A DNA stretch of 17,350 nt from an uncultured Eubacteriales bacterium (lineage in GTDB: Bacteria; Bacillota; Clostridia; UBA1381; UMGS1253). The stretch is taken from NCBI GenBank assembly GCA_900550065.1, contig URQR01000023.1, positions 1 to 17,350 on the forward strand, given 5' to 3'. Under the pieces are notes generated by a model, which was given only the letters and a program-made list of their open reading frames with translations, was not told the origin of the DNA and did not search any database. Made by a program: the position numbers and the translations under genes. Below, one piece after another: positions 6,271-13,696 of this stretch; position 1 is the stretch's first letter, and every line of letters starts with the position of its first letter.

Positions 6271-7413
6271 CTAATTTTTAATAAATGCGCCGAGCTTGAC
6301 AAGGTTCGTGTCCGTTGTAAAGTTTGCCATGTTATAGAGCACCAGCATATCGGTTATGCCGTGCTCGTCGAGATACGCAAGCGGGTCAGCGCTAAAATAG
6401 CGCAGGTCGATAATGTGCACGGATTCATAATGGTTTACTAAAAGCGGCAAGATACTGTTGGCATAAGAGTCTTTGAACACAGCGAGCGATTTTCCGTTAT
6501 GGTTTGTAGTATCCACCGTGACAACCGGGTGGTTGCCGTCAAAAAATACGCTGTACTTATCCTTTTTGTCAAGCCATGCAGGTTCATACATACTGTCGGA
6601 CTGCTTCGACTCATAGACGTAATTTACCTTGTATCCAATGTCAAAATTCGGCCTGTAAACGCTGACCGTGTCCGGCTTTGCGTCAAAGAGCGCCGCCTTT
6701 GACCACGTTGTGCCATAAAAGCGGTCCGATAAATCCTCCTTTGTAAAATCGCTTTCTGCATACGGCGTAATCCCAAGCTGTTCACAGAGCGATTGATACA
6801 CTAAAAAGCTGCCGTATGCCGTTTGGTGGTGGTCTGTTCTAAAATAGATGTAATCGCCCTTGTGGGCCGCCAGCGTCTCCGTCGGGTCGATACGCTTCAC
6901 ATTCGTACCCGACAGCGTGTCCGCCGCCAGCTGCGCCGCGCGCTGCTGTACGGGCGTATAACAATGCGCAGGCAAATAATCGCGCAGAATTTCATACGCC
7001 GTCGGCACAAGCAGCAAAGAAATATTGTATTTTCCAAGCGCGTCCGCCTTTTTGATCGCGTTTAGGCTCGCCGCCGCAGTTTTCAAGTCGGTGGTGGTTG
7101 GCTTTTCAATCAGATACCCCTCTTTTGCAAAGTAGACGCCGTTGTTTTCCTGTTTGCCCGACGCACGCTCCAAGTGCGCCTTTATCCGTACAATGTCGTC
7201 GCGCATCGGGAATTGGTCGGTGGTATATTCCTCTATTTCCTTTGTAAATTCCCCCGATAAAATTCCCTCGCTGCTGAGATGCGGCATCTGCGCAAGCACC
7301 CTATTTTCATTTTCCGAAAAATACACAGCAGGCTTTAGCAGACAAACCCCCATGACCGCCACAAGCACGGTACAAAAAAGAATCGAGACCCATTTCTTGA
7401 TTTGTCGTTCCAC
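6271..7413 (-). CDS. DHHW family protein (AlgJ/AlgX-like partner of MBOAT)
   Basis: A 380-aa protein with one N-terminal membrane anchor (VSILFCTVLVAVMGVCLL, about residues 8-25) and a predicted extracytoplasmic SGNH-like domain. The family signature RTDHHQT is at residues 192-198. A C-terminal block, LAVFKDSYANSILPLLVNHY followed by IDLRYF, is the usual DHHW/AlgX ending. GTG 7413 is the best start because the GGAGGAGG ribosome site lies about 8 nt before it; a GTG three codons upstream overlaps that site. It begins 24 nt after the MBOAT stop, so the two are co-transcribed. In known AlgI/AlgJ-type pairs, the MBOAT protein passes an acyl group across the membrane and the SGNH-like protein transfers it to a polysaccharide. 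That role is inferred here. Confidence 0.88.
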   Translation of the reverse strand: MERQIKKWVSILFCTVLVAVMGVCLLKPAVYFSENENRVLAQMPHLSSEGILSGEFTKEIEEYTTDQFPMRDDIVRIKAHLERASGKQENNGVYFAKEGYLIEKPTTTDLKTAAASLNAIKKADALGKYNISLLLVPTAYEILRDYLPAHCYTPVQQRAAQLAADTLSGTNVKRIDPTETLAAHKGDYIYFRTDHHQTAYGSFLVYQSLCEQLGITPYAESDFTKEDLSDRFYGTTWSKAALFDAKPDTVSVYRPNFDIGYKVNYVYESKQSDSMYEPAWLDKKDKYSVFFDGNHPVVTVDTTNHNGKSLAVFKDSYANSILPLLVNHYESVHIIDLRYFSADPLAYLDEHGITDMLVLYNMANFTTDTNLVKLGAFIKN

Positions 7414-7437
7414 AGCAAACACCTCCTCCTGTCTATG

Positions 7438-8838
7438 CTAAAAGCGAAAGTATAAAAACGGATTGTAAGACGAGTCAACAAGATATATCGTACAGAGCGT
7501 AAGCGCGGCAAAGGCAAGAACGCCCACTACGATATACCGTCCGCCGCGGCATAGGTATTTTTCCCCAAGCCGCCGCCAAAGCGGGACGCACGCGGCAATG
7601 CCGACGAAAAGCATAGGCCAGTAGGAGCGCAGGTTATAGAAAAACATATCGTCTGCCAGCCCGCCGTTTCCCATGCCGAACATCGCCTGAAAGTAGGTAA
7701 ATCCGTCCGCAAGTGAGTCGAACGAAAAAATGACCCATCCAATCAAAATCAGCAATAGTGCGTAGATGTGCGAAATAATTGCCGGTGCTTTATCCAAAAG
7801 CTTAAGCAAAAACGCCTTTTCAAGCATCAAAATCACTGCAAAGTAAAGCCCCCATACGGCAAAGTTCCAGCTTGCGCCGTGCCAAAAGCCCGTCAAAAAC
7901 CAGACAGTAAAAATATTAAAATACATCATAGCCGCACCCCTGCGGTTGCCGCCGAGCGGGATATACACATACTCGCGGAACCACGTTCCGAGGCTGATGT
8001 GCCACCTGCGCCAAAATTCGGTAATGCTTTTACTGATATAGGGATAATTAAAGTTTTCTAAAAACTCAAAGCCGAACATCTTGCCAAGTCCAATCGCCAT
8101 GTCGCTGTAGCCGGAAAAGTCAAAGTAAATTTGCAGCGAGAAGGCAACAATCCCCAGCCAAGCCGTCAACACGGACAGCTCCCCCGGCGCCGCGGCGCTG
8201 ATCTCGTTCCATAGCGCGCCAATGTTATTGGCGAGCAGAACCTTTTTGGCGAGCCCGGCGCAGAACCGAACCATGCCGTCAAAAAACATATCAAAACTTT
8301 CTCTTCTGTTGTCAAGCTGCTCCGCAATCGTGTTATAGCGGACAATCGGCCCTGCGATAAGCTGTGGAAATAGCGTCACATATGCGCCGAACGCAATTAT
8401 GTTTTTTTGTACCGGCGCATCGTGCCGGTACACATCTATGGTATACGACATCGTCTGAAAGGTGTAAAACGAAATACCAATCGGCAGCGCAAGGCCGAGC
8501 AGACCAATATCAAGGTTAAGCGCGGCATTTATGTTGCTGATAAAAAAGTCGCTGTACTTAAAAAACATCAGAATCGCTAAATTACCGACGACAGATGTCA
8601 CAAGAACTGCCTTGCGCGCGCGCGGCTTTTCCTCAAAACGCGCTAACAGCAGGCCGTTTACATAGTCGAACACAGTGGAAAACAACATAATTGTAATGTA
8701 GACCGGCTCGCCCCACGCGTAAAACAGCAGGCTGCAAACAAAGAGCACAAGGTTCTTAAAACGGCGCGGTACAGCGAAATATAACACCAATACCGCCGGC
8801 AGGAAAAAATATAAAAACGGAATACTCGAAAAGACCAT
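7438..8838 (-). CDS. MBOAT family O-acyltransferase (AlgI-like)
   Basis: A 466-aa polytopic membrane protein of the MBOAT family, which moves acyl groups (usually acetyl) from a cytoplasmic donor across the membrane for modification of cell-surface polymers. It opens with the family's typical MVFSSIPFLYFFLP. The conserved His280 lies in WRRWHISLGTWFREY, followed by VYIPLGGN. The catalytic-type His320 lies in FWHGASWNF. Multiple hydrophobic helices cover the full length, which matches the usual 450-520 aa. ATG 8838 follows AGGTGG at 5-nt spacing; a GTG nine bases upstream is possible. The DHHW gene follows after 24 nt, giving the common AlgI-AlgJ arrangement. No glycan synthesis genes are in view, so the substrate is unknown. 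Confidence 0.94.
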   Translation of the reverse strand: MVFSSIPFLYFFLPAVLVLYFAVPRRFKNLVLFVCSLLFYAWGEPVYITIMLFSTVFDYVNGLLLARFEEKPRARKAVLVTSVVGNLAILMFFKYSDFFISNINAALNLDIGLLGLALPIGISFYTFQTMSYTIDVYRHDAPVQKNIIAFGAYVTLFPQLIAGPIVRYNTIAEQLDNRRESFDMFFDGMVRFCAGLAKKVLLANNIGALWNEISAAAPGELSVLTAWLGIVAFSLQIYFDFSGYSDMAIGLGKMFGFEFLENFNYPYISKSITEFWRRWHISLGTWFREYVYIPLGGNRRGAAMMYFNIFTVWFLTGFWHGASWNFAVWGLYFAVILMLEKAFLLKLLDKAPAIISHIYALLLILIGWVIFSFDSLADGFTYFQAMFGMGNGGLADDMFFYNLRSYWPMLFVGIAACVPLWRRLGEKYLCRGGRYIVVGVLAFAALTLCTIYLVDSSYNPFLYFRF

Positions 8839-8887
8839 TGGCACCACCTATTCCGCCGCACAAAGGCGGCAATTTTCGTCTGACTGT

Positions 8888-8917
8888 AAAACAGAGCGGC
8901 AAAATTGCCGCTCTGTT
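8888..8917 (-). terminator. Terminator after the DUF4358 lipoprotein gene
   Basis: The arms 8890-8902 and 8905-8917 (core CAGAGCGGC) are perfectly complementary. On the minus strand the right arm ends in CTCTGTTTT. It lies 22 nt past the stop of the DUF4358 gene and before the MBOAT gene. The short T run suggests partial readthrough into the MBOAT-DHHW operon. Confidence 0.7.
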
Positions 8918-8938
8918 GTCTCTTGCATACAAAAGTGC

Positions 8939-9646
8939 TTATTTGACTGCACTATTAAACGCGGAAACAGCCTTCTGCCCGTCTTGCGCAATCACCAAAG
9001 CCGCATACAATCCCTTTGTCGTTACTGTACCGGCTTTTACAATCTCATACTGGTCGGGCAGGTAATTTTTCCACTGTTCTTTCAGCGTCGCAAGACGGTT
9101 CGACAGAGCACTCTTCGCCTCGTTTAAATTGGCCGAGTTTTTAGCTTTAATTACAATCATCTCATTTGCTTTTACATTCATCATTGAGCCATACACTAAA
9201 ACCTGATCAAAAGCGGACGGGTCAATCTGGTATACGCCCGCATACAGGTCGGACGGAATTTCGCTCATATTGTGCGAATCCGCCGGCAGAGCGGAAACCA
9301 TTTTATTCATAAGCTCGGACACGGAAACGCTCGGCTCCGGCGCCTTTGTCGGGTCGGGCGTCTTTTCCGGCGCTTTTGTCGGTGTAGCGGCCGGCTGCTG
9401 CGTTGCGGGGTTCTTCGTCGGCGCGGACGAGGGCTTTTTCGTTTCTGTAGCTTGTGTGCCGGTGCTTTCCGGCGTCTCGTCGGTCTCACTCTCCGGGCTC
9501 GCCGACGGCGATACGGTCGGTGTAGCGGAGACCTCCGGCGAAGGGCTTGCCGACGGGGTCGGCTCCGGCGCTTTGCTGCCGCATCCGGAAAAAGTCACAA
9601 TAAGTGCAGCCGCAACTATAATTGAACCAAATTTTTTTATTATCAT
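8939..9646 (-). CDS. DUF4358 domain lipoprotein with Pro/Thr-rich linker
   Basis: A 235-aa lipoprotein. The signal peptide MIIKKFGSIIVAAALIVTF ends in the lipobox FSGC (Cys22). Residues of about 26-113 are a low-complexity linker rich in Pro, Thr, Ser, Ala and Glu, suited to spanning the cell wall. The C-terminal domain (about 115-235) has the DUF4358 features I recognise: YAGVYQIDPSAFDQVLV, the MNVKANEMIVIKAK strand, a helix of Ala/Leu/Lys type, then W..YLPDQYEIVKAGTV and TTKGLYAALVI. ATG 9646 is preceded by TGGAGGT at 7 nt; an in-frame extension upstream has no ribosome site. DUF4358 genes are often found beside MBOAT/DHHW genes, as here, so a role in the same surface-acylation system is plausible but unproven. 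Confidence 0.86.
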   Translation of the reverse strand: MIIKKFGSIIVAAALIVTFSGCGSKAPEPTPSASPSPEVSATPTVSPSASPESETDETPESTGTQATETKKPSSAPTKNPATQQPAATPTKAPEKTPDPTKAPEPSVSVSELMNKMVSALPADSHNMSEIPSDLYAGVYQIDPSAFDQVLVYGSMMNVKANEMIVIKAKNSANLNEAKSALSNRLATLKEQWKNYLPDQYEIVKAGTVTTKGLYAALVIAQDGQKAVSAFNSAVK

Positions 9647-9754
9647 TGTATGTACCTCCATTGTCATTTTAAAGTTTTCACCTACATTGACGCGCACCAT
9701 TTAAAAAAAGTTCCAAAAAAACTGCATATTTTGTCATGTTCTAATAATTTACAT

Positions 9755-10606
9755 TCACTTATTTTTCGTGTTCTTTTTTGTAGAAAGAAACCGTTTCCGA
9801 AACGCTCCGGGCGGCATCCCCGCCTGCCGCTTAAACGAATTTGTAAAATAATGTCCATCCGTAAAATTGAGCTGAGCCGCAATTTCCTTAATTGGAATAT
9901 CGGTCGTAAGCAACAGATTTTGCGCAACCTGCAGTTTTGCGTCCAATATATAAGCATAGGGCGTTGTATTATATGCACGCTTAAAAACGCGGATTAACTG
10001 TATTTTACTGATATAAAACTGTGCGGCGACCTCTTCGAGCCGAACTTCCTGTGTCACACGGTCGTCTAAATACTGCCGAATCTTCTGCGCAAGCGTATTC
10101 TGCGGCGGGCGCTGCGCGGAATGGCTGTACATCTGCAAAAGCAGCTTATGGAACAGAAGAGAAAATGTCTCAACCCCCTCGTTATCCACGACCGCCTTAT
10201 GCAACGCTAAAAATGCATGGTGCGTATCCACAGTAACGACATTGATCTCTTCCGTGAACCGGTAGTTCACCAGCAGCGAGCGGACCAAATCCCCGCTGAT
10301 ACTCATCCAGATTTTTTCGTATGGCTCCTGCTTGTCCGCATATTGCACATAGGACGCCCCCTGCCGAAAGTGGAGCGTATCACCTGCCGACACAGTCCTT
10401 ATCTCTCCGTCGTGCACAATATATCCCTTGCCGGATATAACAAACTCGAACATATCCGTACTGCGTTTTACCCGGTCAATGCGGTAGTCCTTACAGGGGT
10501 ATGTCATGCCGACGCTGATGCCGGCAATTTGCGTATCGCCTAAGTATAGTGTTGAAAAAATCCGCTCACTGATTTTAGATATATACATGCTTTTTGCAAT
10601 CGCCAT
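9755..10606 (-). CDS. AraC family transcriptional regulator
   Basis: A 283-aa regulator. The N-terminal half (about residues 20-110) is a cupin-like sensing domain with FEFVISGKGYIVHDGEIRTVSAGDTLHF. The C-terminal HTH_18 domain has the first helix-turn-helix at about 189-210 (RLEEVAAQFYISKIQLIRVFKRAY) and the second at about 238-262 (IKEIAAQLNFTDGHYFTNSFKR), followed by MPPGAFRKRF. ATG 10606 follows GGGGTGA at about 7 nt. The gene lies upstream of, and on the same strand as, the DUF4358-MBOAT-DHHW group, with a 108-bp AT-rich gap. Cupin-type AraC members usually respond to sugars or their derivatives. Its targets cannot be read from the sequence, but the acylation genes and the divergent small-RNA promoter are the nearest candidates. 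Confidence 0.92.
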   Translation of the reverse strand: MAIAKSMYISKISERIFSTLYLGDTQIAGISVGMTYPCKDYRIDRVKRSTDMFEFVISGKGYIVHDGEIRTVSAGDTLHFRQGASYVQYADKQEPYEKIWMSISGDLVRSLLVNYRFTEEINVVTVDTHHAFLALHKAVVDNEGVETFSLLFHKLLLQMYSHSAQRPPQNTLAQKIRQYLDDRVTQEVRLEEVAAQFYISKIQLIRVFKRAYNTTPYAYILDAKLQVAQNLLLTTDIPIKEIAAQLNFTDGHYFTNSFKRQAGMPPGAFRKRFLSTKKNTKNK

Positions 10607-10662
10607 TCGCCGTCACCCCGTATTCTTGATAATATCTTACACATAATTGAAAATATATTACA

Positions 10663-10690
10663 TTGTTTTTCTCTATAGTTATAGTATAAT
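10663..10690 (+). promoter_or_regulatory. Plus-strand promoter divergent from the AraC gene
   Basis: TTGTTT at 10663-10668 and a perfect TATAAT at 10685-10690 are 16 nt apart. No plus-strand protein gene follows, which points to a short non-coding transcript that ends at the terminator at 10782-10823. Confidence 0.6.
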
Positions 10691-10696
10691 ATAGTT

Positions 10697-10823
10697 AGAG
10701 GTGAGAAGCAAGCAGGAAATTATACACCCAAAATTGGTATAGTACAAATTTCTCCTAATTTGTATGTATAATATAGTATTGCGCAAATAAGCCGTCCGCT
10801 TTGGGCGGCTTATTTGCGTTTTT
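10697..10823 (+). ncRNA. Candidate small regulatory RNA with UCUCCU loop
   Basis: This span of about 127 nt is bracketed by a plus-strand promoter and a strong plus-oriented terminator, and lies between two minus-strand genes. No open frame with a ribosome site exists on its plus strand. Its centre holds a perfect 8-bp stem, TACAAATT at 10743-10750 with AATTTGTA at 10757-10764, and the loop UCUCCU (10751-10756). This loop is complementary to AGGAGA-type ribosome sites, the way many Bacillota sRNAs expose C/U-rich loops. The 5' part (10697-10740) is unstructured and purine-rich. Transcription is inferred from signals only. The alternative is an AT-rich spacer with a terminator serving the minus strand. 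Confidence 0.5.
10782..10823 (+). terminator. Strong terminator, plus orientation, overlapping an AraC stop codon
   Basis: A 16-bp stem (10782-10797 with 10803-10818, one G-U pair) and the loop GCTTT are followed by TTTTT at 10819-10823. On the minus strand the stem is not followed by a T run. The stop codon of the second AraC gene (10810-10812) lies inside the stem. The orientation fits the candidate sRNA, though the hairpin may also protect the AraC mRNA 3' end. Confidence 0.8.
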
Positions 10824-11613
10824 GTACAGCCTGCCGCCGGAATTCGGCCGGAGTCATATTGTTTTTTCCGAAAAATGCGCGGTTAAAATTACGCAAGCTG
10901 CCAAATCCACACGCATACGCGATATCCGAAATACTGCGTCCGCTCTCCTCCAGCATCTGTTCGGCGTGGCAGAGTCGGACAGAACTGACATGCTGTGGGA
11001 TGTTGACGCCGGTATACTCTTTAAATTTGCGTGAAAAATAGTATTTGCTCATATTAACATAATCCGCAATCTGCGAAAGGCTGATTTCCTCCCGGTAATT
11101 GCGCGCAATATAGCCAATCGCCTCCTGCACAAGCCGATGCGGCGCTGCATCCGCTTCTTTTTCCTCCATCGGGGCGGCGTGCTCCTGCACAAAGGCGCAA
11201 AGCAAATTTACAATCCCACGCTTAGCCAATCCATCCATATTGGTATGCTCCGCCGACCAAGCAAGCAAACGCTTGACACGCTCCTCTACGAGCTGTGCGC
11301 GGATATGTGGCTGCGCAAACGTGCCTGCCTTGGGCCAGCCTTGTGCAAGGCCGACAACCTCCGGATGAAAAATAATCAATAGCATCCGGCAATTCTGCGC
11401 CGAGTAGTAGTGGATATTGTTGCTGCCTACGGCGAGCATATCGCCCTGCACAAGCTCATATGCCGCCCGGTTTACGCCTACGGTAAGCGTTCCTTGCATC
11501 ACATAGACAAGCTCGCATGGCAGATGCCAGTGCGCCGGAAAGCATAAGTTGTCGACAACGCCAAAGCTAATCCCGCCCGCTTTCATCTGTAAGGTTTGTA
11601 AATACGGCTTCAT
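10810..11613 (-). CDS. AraC family transcriptional regulator with cupin domain
   Basis: A 267-aa regulator. The N-terminal cupin starts with FPAHWHLPCELVYVMQGTL (residues 26-43) and continues GDMLAVGSNNIHYY. The C-terminal HTH_18 domain has helix-turn-helix one at about 178-199 (LSQIADYVNMSKYYFSRKFKEY) and two at about 228-250 (ISDIAYACGFGSLRNFNRAFFGK), then MTPAEFRR. ATG 11613 follows GGAGCGAG. A longer open frame runs upstream, but it would cross the divergent ThuA gene and has no family similarity, so it is not coding. The regulator is divergent from the ThuA-Gfo/Idh genes and very likely controls them in response to a sugar-like ligand. A 25-bp palindrome stands in the shared spacer. Confidence 0.93.
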   Translation of the reverse strand: MKPYLQTLQMKAGGISFGVVDNLCFPAHWHLPCELVYVMQGTLTVGVNRAAYELVQGDMLAVGSNNIHYYSAQNCRMLLIIFHPEVVGLAQGWPKAGTFAQPHIRAQLVEERVKRLLAWSAEHTNMDGLAKRGIVNLLCAFVQEHAAPMEEKEADAAPHRLVQEAIGYIARNYREEISLSQIADYVNMSKYYFSRKFKEYTGVNIPQHVSSVRLCHAEQMLEESGRSISDIAYACGFGSLRNFNRAFFGKNNMTPAEFRRQAVQKRK

Positions 11614-11663
11614 AAAACTCGCTCCAATCGTTATCGCAATTTTACTGTAAGTATGGCACAAAT

Positions 11664-11688
11664 GGCTCAAAGGCAAAGCCTTTGAGCC
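11664..11688. promoter_or_regulatory. Perfect 25-bp palindrome in the AraC/ThuA divergent spacer
   Basis: GGCTCAAAGGC and GCCTTTGAGCC are perfectly complementary across AAA. It is followed by TATTTTAT on the plus strand but by no clean T run on either side. It lies 51 bp before the AraC start and 81 bp before the ThuA start. It may be a regulator operator or a leader stem-loop; the sequence cannot separate these. Confidence 0.5.
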
Positions 11689-11768
11689 TATTTTATCATA
11701 GAAGGTACAAAAGCCGCTGTATTCGCTATAGTAAGCGTATACAATCAATTTAAAAAGGAGTGGTACAT

Positions 11769-12428
11769 TTGAGCAAAAAAGCATTGATTTTTCACGGCGG
11801 CTGGGACGGGCATGAACCGGTACAAGTTTCCGAGGTGTTTGCCGATATCCTGCGTGGGGAAGGATTTTCTGTCGAGGTTTCCAATACGCTGGACGTGCTG
11901 TTAGACACACAAGCACTCATGCAGAACGACCTGATTATCCCCGTATGGACGATGGGCGAGATTACAAACGATCAATGCCGCTCCGTCTGTGCAGCGGTCG
12001 AGGCCGGAAGCGGGCTTGCGGGCTGTCACGGCGGTATGTGCGACGCGTTCCGCAACAGCACGGAATGGCAGTTTATGACCGGGTCACAGTGGGTGGCGCA
12101 CCCGGGTAACGACGGGACGGACTATACCGTCAATATTAAAAAAAGTACAGCCAGCCCCATTACAGAGGGCATCGGCGACTTTGCGGTAAAGTCGGAGCAG
12201 TACTATATCCACGTAGACCCGGCGGTCAGCGTCCTTGCAACGACGACGTTTCCTGTTGTTGACGGGCCGCACGCGCCGAACGGTAAGGTAGACGTTCCGG
12301 TTGTTTATACAAAATACTGGGGCAAAGGGCGCGTATTTTACAATTCGCTCGGCCATCACGCGGATGTGTTTGACATCCCGGAGGCAAAAGAACTGATGCG
12401 GCGCGGCTTTTTGTGGGCGGCGCGATAA
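11769..12428 (+). CDS. ThuA-like domain protein
   Basis: A 219-aa protein with the glutamine-amidotransferase-like fold of the ThuA family, which is linked to trehalose and other sugar utilisation. It starts KALIFHGGWDGHEP, and the core GSGLAGCHGGMCDAF with GSQWVAHPG matches the family's G-HG and Hp motifs. Near the end, VVYTKYWGKGRVFYNSLGHHADVF is the usual closing block. TTG 11769 is the likely start, 8 nt after AAAAGGAG; GTG at 11760 touches the ribosome site. The Gfo/Idh/MocA gene follows after 18 nt, a frequent pairing, and the divergent AraC regulator is the probable controller. The reaction of ThuA proteins is not settled; a role in keto-sugar or disaccharide metabolism is inferred. 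Confidence 0.9.
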   Translation: MSKKALIFHGGWDGHEPVQVSEVFADILRGEGFSVEVSNTLDVLLDTQALMQNDLIIPVWTMGEITNDQCRSVCAAVEAGSGLAGCHGGMCDAFRNSTEWQFMTGSQWVAHPGNDGTDYTVNIKKSTASPITEGIGDFAVKSEQYYIHVDPAVSVLATTTFPVVDGPHAPNGKVDVPVVYTKYWGKGRVFYNSLGHHADVFDIPEAKELMRRGFLWAAR

Positions 12429-12446
12429 GGAAGGAAGTGTTTTTAT

Positions 12447-13523
12447 ATGAAAAATGTTGGCGTAATCGGCTGCGGCAATATCAGCGGCATATACTTTAAA
12501 AATATGACGACCCTGTTTGATAACATAAACGTGGCGGCCTGCTGTGACCTTGACCGCGCAAAAGCGGAAGCGGCAGCAAAGGAGTACGGAATCGAGCGCG
12601 TTCTCACAACGGAGCAGATTCTGTCCGACCCGGAAATCGATATCATTTTAAACCTCACAACACCGCAGCAGCACTTTGAAATCTGTATGGCGGCACTGTG
12701 TGCGGGCAAGCACGTCTATACGGAAAAGCCGCTGTCAATCAACAAAGAGGACGGCGATATGCTCGTGCGTACGGCGCAGGAAAAAGGGCTCTATCTCGGA
12801 TGTGCGCCCGACACCTTTATGGGCGCGGGTATCCAGACGTGTAAAAAGCTGATTGCGGACGGCTGGATTGGCGAGCCTGTCGCGGGTACGGCGTTTATGG
12901 TCTGCCACGGGCATGAGAGCTGGCACCCTGCGCCGGAATTTTACTATAAGACAGGCGGCGGCCCGATGTTCGATATGGGGCCGTACTACCTGACCGCGCT
13001 GGTGAATCTGATTGGTCCTGTCAAAAGCGTTGTCAGCGAGGCGGCAAAAACCTTCCCGACCCGCACAATTACGAGCGAGCCGAAAAAAGGAACAATTGTC
13101 GACGTAGAGGTCCCGACACATATCACAGGTGTTTTAACGTTTGCAAATGGCGCGCTTGTCACAATGATTACCTCGTTCGACGTTTGGGGGGCGCATCTGC
13201 CTAACCTTGAAATTTACGGTTCCGCGGGCTCGCTCTCGATTCCCGACCCAAACACCTTCGGCGGCGTAGTCAAGGTAAAAAAATCCTTCCACACGGACTG
13301 GCACGAAATCCCCTATACGCATGGCTACAGCGAAAATTCACGCGGGTACGGCGTGTCGGATATGGCGCGCGCAATTGAGGAAGGCGCTGCGGGGCGTGCC
13401 TCCGGCGCGCTTGCGAATCATGTGCTTGAGGTCATGCACGCCTTTTTACAGTCAGCGCGCGAAGGCCGCCGCATCACAATTGCGTCCAACCCGGGTATCG
13501 TCGACGCATTGAAACAAGCGTAA
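12447..13523 (+). CDS. Gfo/Idh/MocA family NAD(P)-dependent oxidoreductase
   Basis: A 358-aa sugar dehydrogenase-type enzyme. The N-terminal Rossmann fold has GVIGCGNISGIY (residues 5-16) with an acidic residue after the second strand (CCDLD). EKP at 93-95 carries the catalytic-type Lys94. In the C-terminal domain, GGGPMFDMGPYYL (170-182) corresponds to the family's DxGxH region, with Asp176 present and Tyr in place of the usual His. ATG 12447 follows AAGGAAG. It is co-transcribed with the ThuA gene 18 nt upstream and ends at the terminator at 13551. Members oxidise or reduce sugars, inositols and their derivatives in the cytoplasm. The substrate cannot be named here, but ThuA plus AraC indicates sugar catabolism. 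Confidence 0.94.
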   Translation: MKNVGVIGCGNISGIYFKNMTTLFDNINVAACCDLDRAKAEAAAKEYGIERVLTTEQILSDPEIDIILNLTTPQQHFEICMAALCAGKHVYTEKPLSINKEDGDMLVRTAQEKGLYLGCAPDTFMGAGIQTCKKLIADGWIGEPVAGTAFMVCHGHESWHPAPEFYYKTGGGPMFDMGPYYLTALVNLIGPVKSVVSEAAKTFPTRTITSEPKKGTIVDVEVPTHITGVLTFANGALVTMITSFDVWGAHLPNLEIYGSAGSLSIPDPNTFGGVVKVKKSFHTDWHEIPYTHGYSENSRGYGVSDMARAIEEGAAGRASGALANHVLEVMHAFLQSAREGRRITIASNPGIVDALKQA

Positions 13524-13550
13524 TTCTTTCCACATAAATAGTAAAATTTA

Positions 13551-13580
13551 CGGCGGTATACAAATATACCGCCGTTTTCT
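13551..13580 (+). terminator. Terminator of the ThuA-Gfo/Idh operon
   Basis: CGGCGGTATA and TATACCGCCG form a perfect 10-bp stem with the loop CAAA, followed by TTTTCTT. It begins 28 nt after the oxidoreductase stop. Confidence 0.88.
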
Positions 13581-13696
13581 TAATTTATCCTGCTGTGAGA
13601 AAAAGGAATCCGGCCGCTTAAGCGCGAATATTATATAGAAGCATTGTTTATCTATCGAAGAAGGAATTTATTATTGACAAATCGGAGGAGAATCAA

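Noticed and set aside
9270..9704. 144-codon Gly/Val-rich plus-strand frame opposite the DUF4358 gene
   Set aside because: Its repetitive content is the complement of the Pro/Thr/Ser/Glu linker codons. The minus-strand reading has a signal peptide, a lipobox and a known domain.
10678..10762. 22-codon minus-strand frame starting TTG just after AGGAGA in the sRNA region
   Set aside because: The ribosome-like AGGAGA is the complement of the stem loop, the frame is very short, and the promoter and terminator both point the other way.
11614..11916. N-terminal extension of the second AraC regulator
   Set aside because: It would cross the divergent promoter region and the ThuA start and has no family similarity. 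ATG 11613 has its own ribosome site and starts the cupin domain properly.
13615..13624. Palindrome CGCTTAAGCG upstream of the small lipoprotein gene
   Set aside because: It is ten bases without flanking promoter elements or a second copy nearby; chance is likely.
13674..13679. TTGACA in front of the small lipoprotein gene
   Set aside because: A -10 box at 17 nt would fall at or beyond the ribosome site and start codon, so it cannot drive a leader for this gene.
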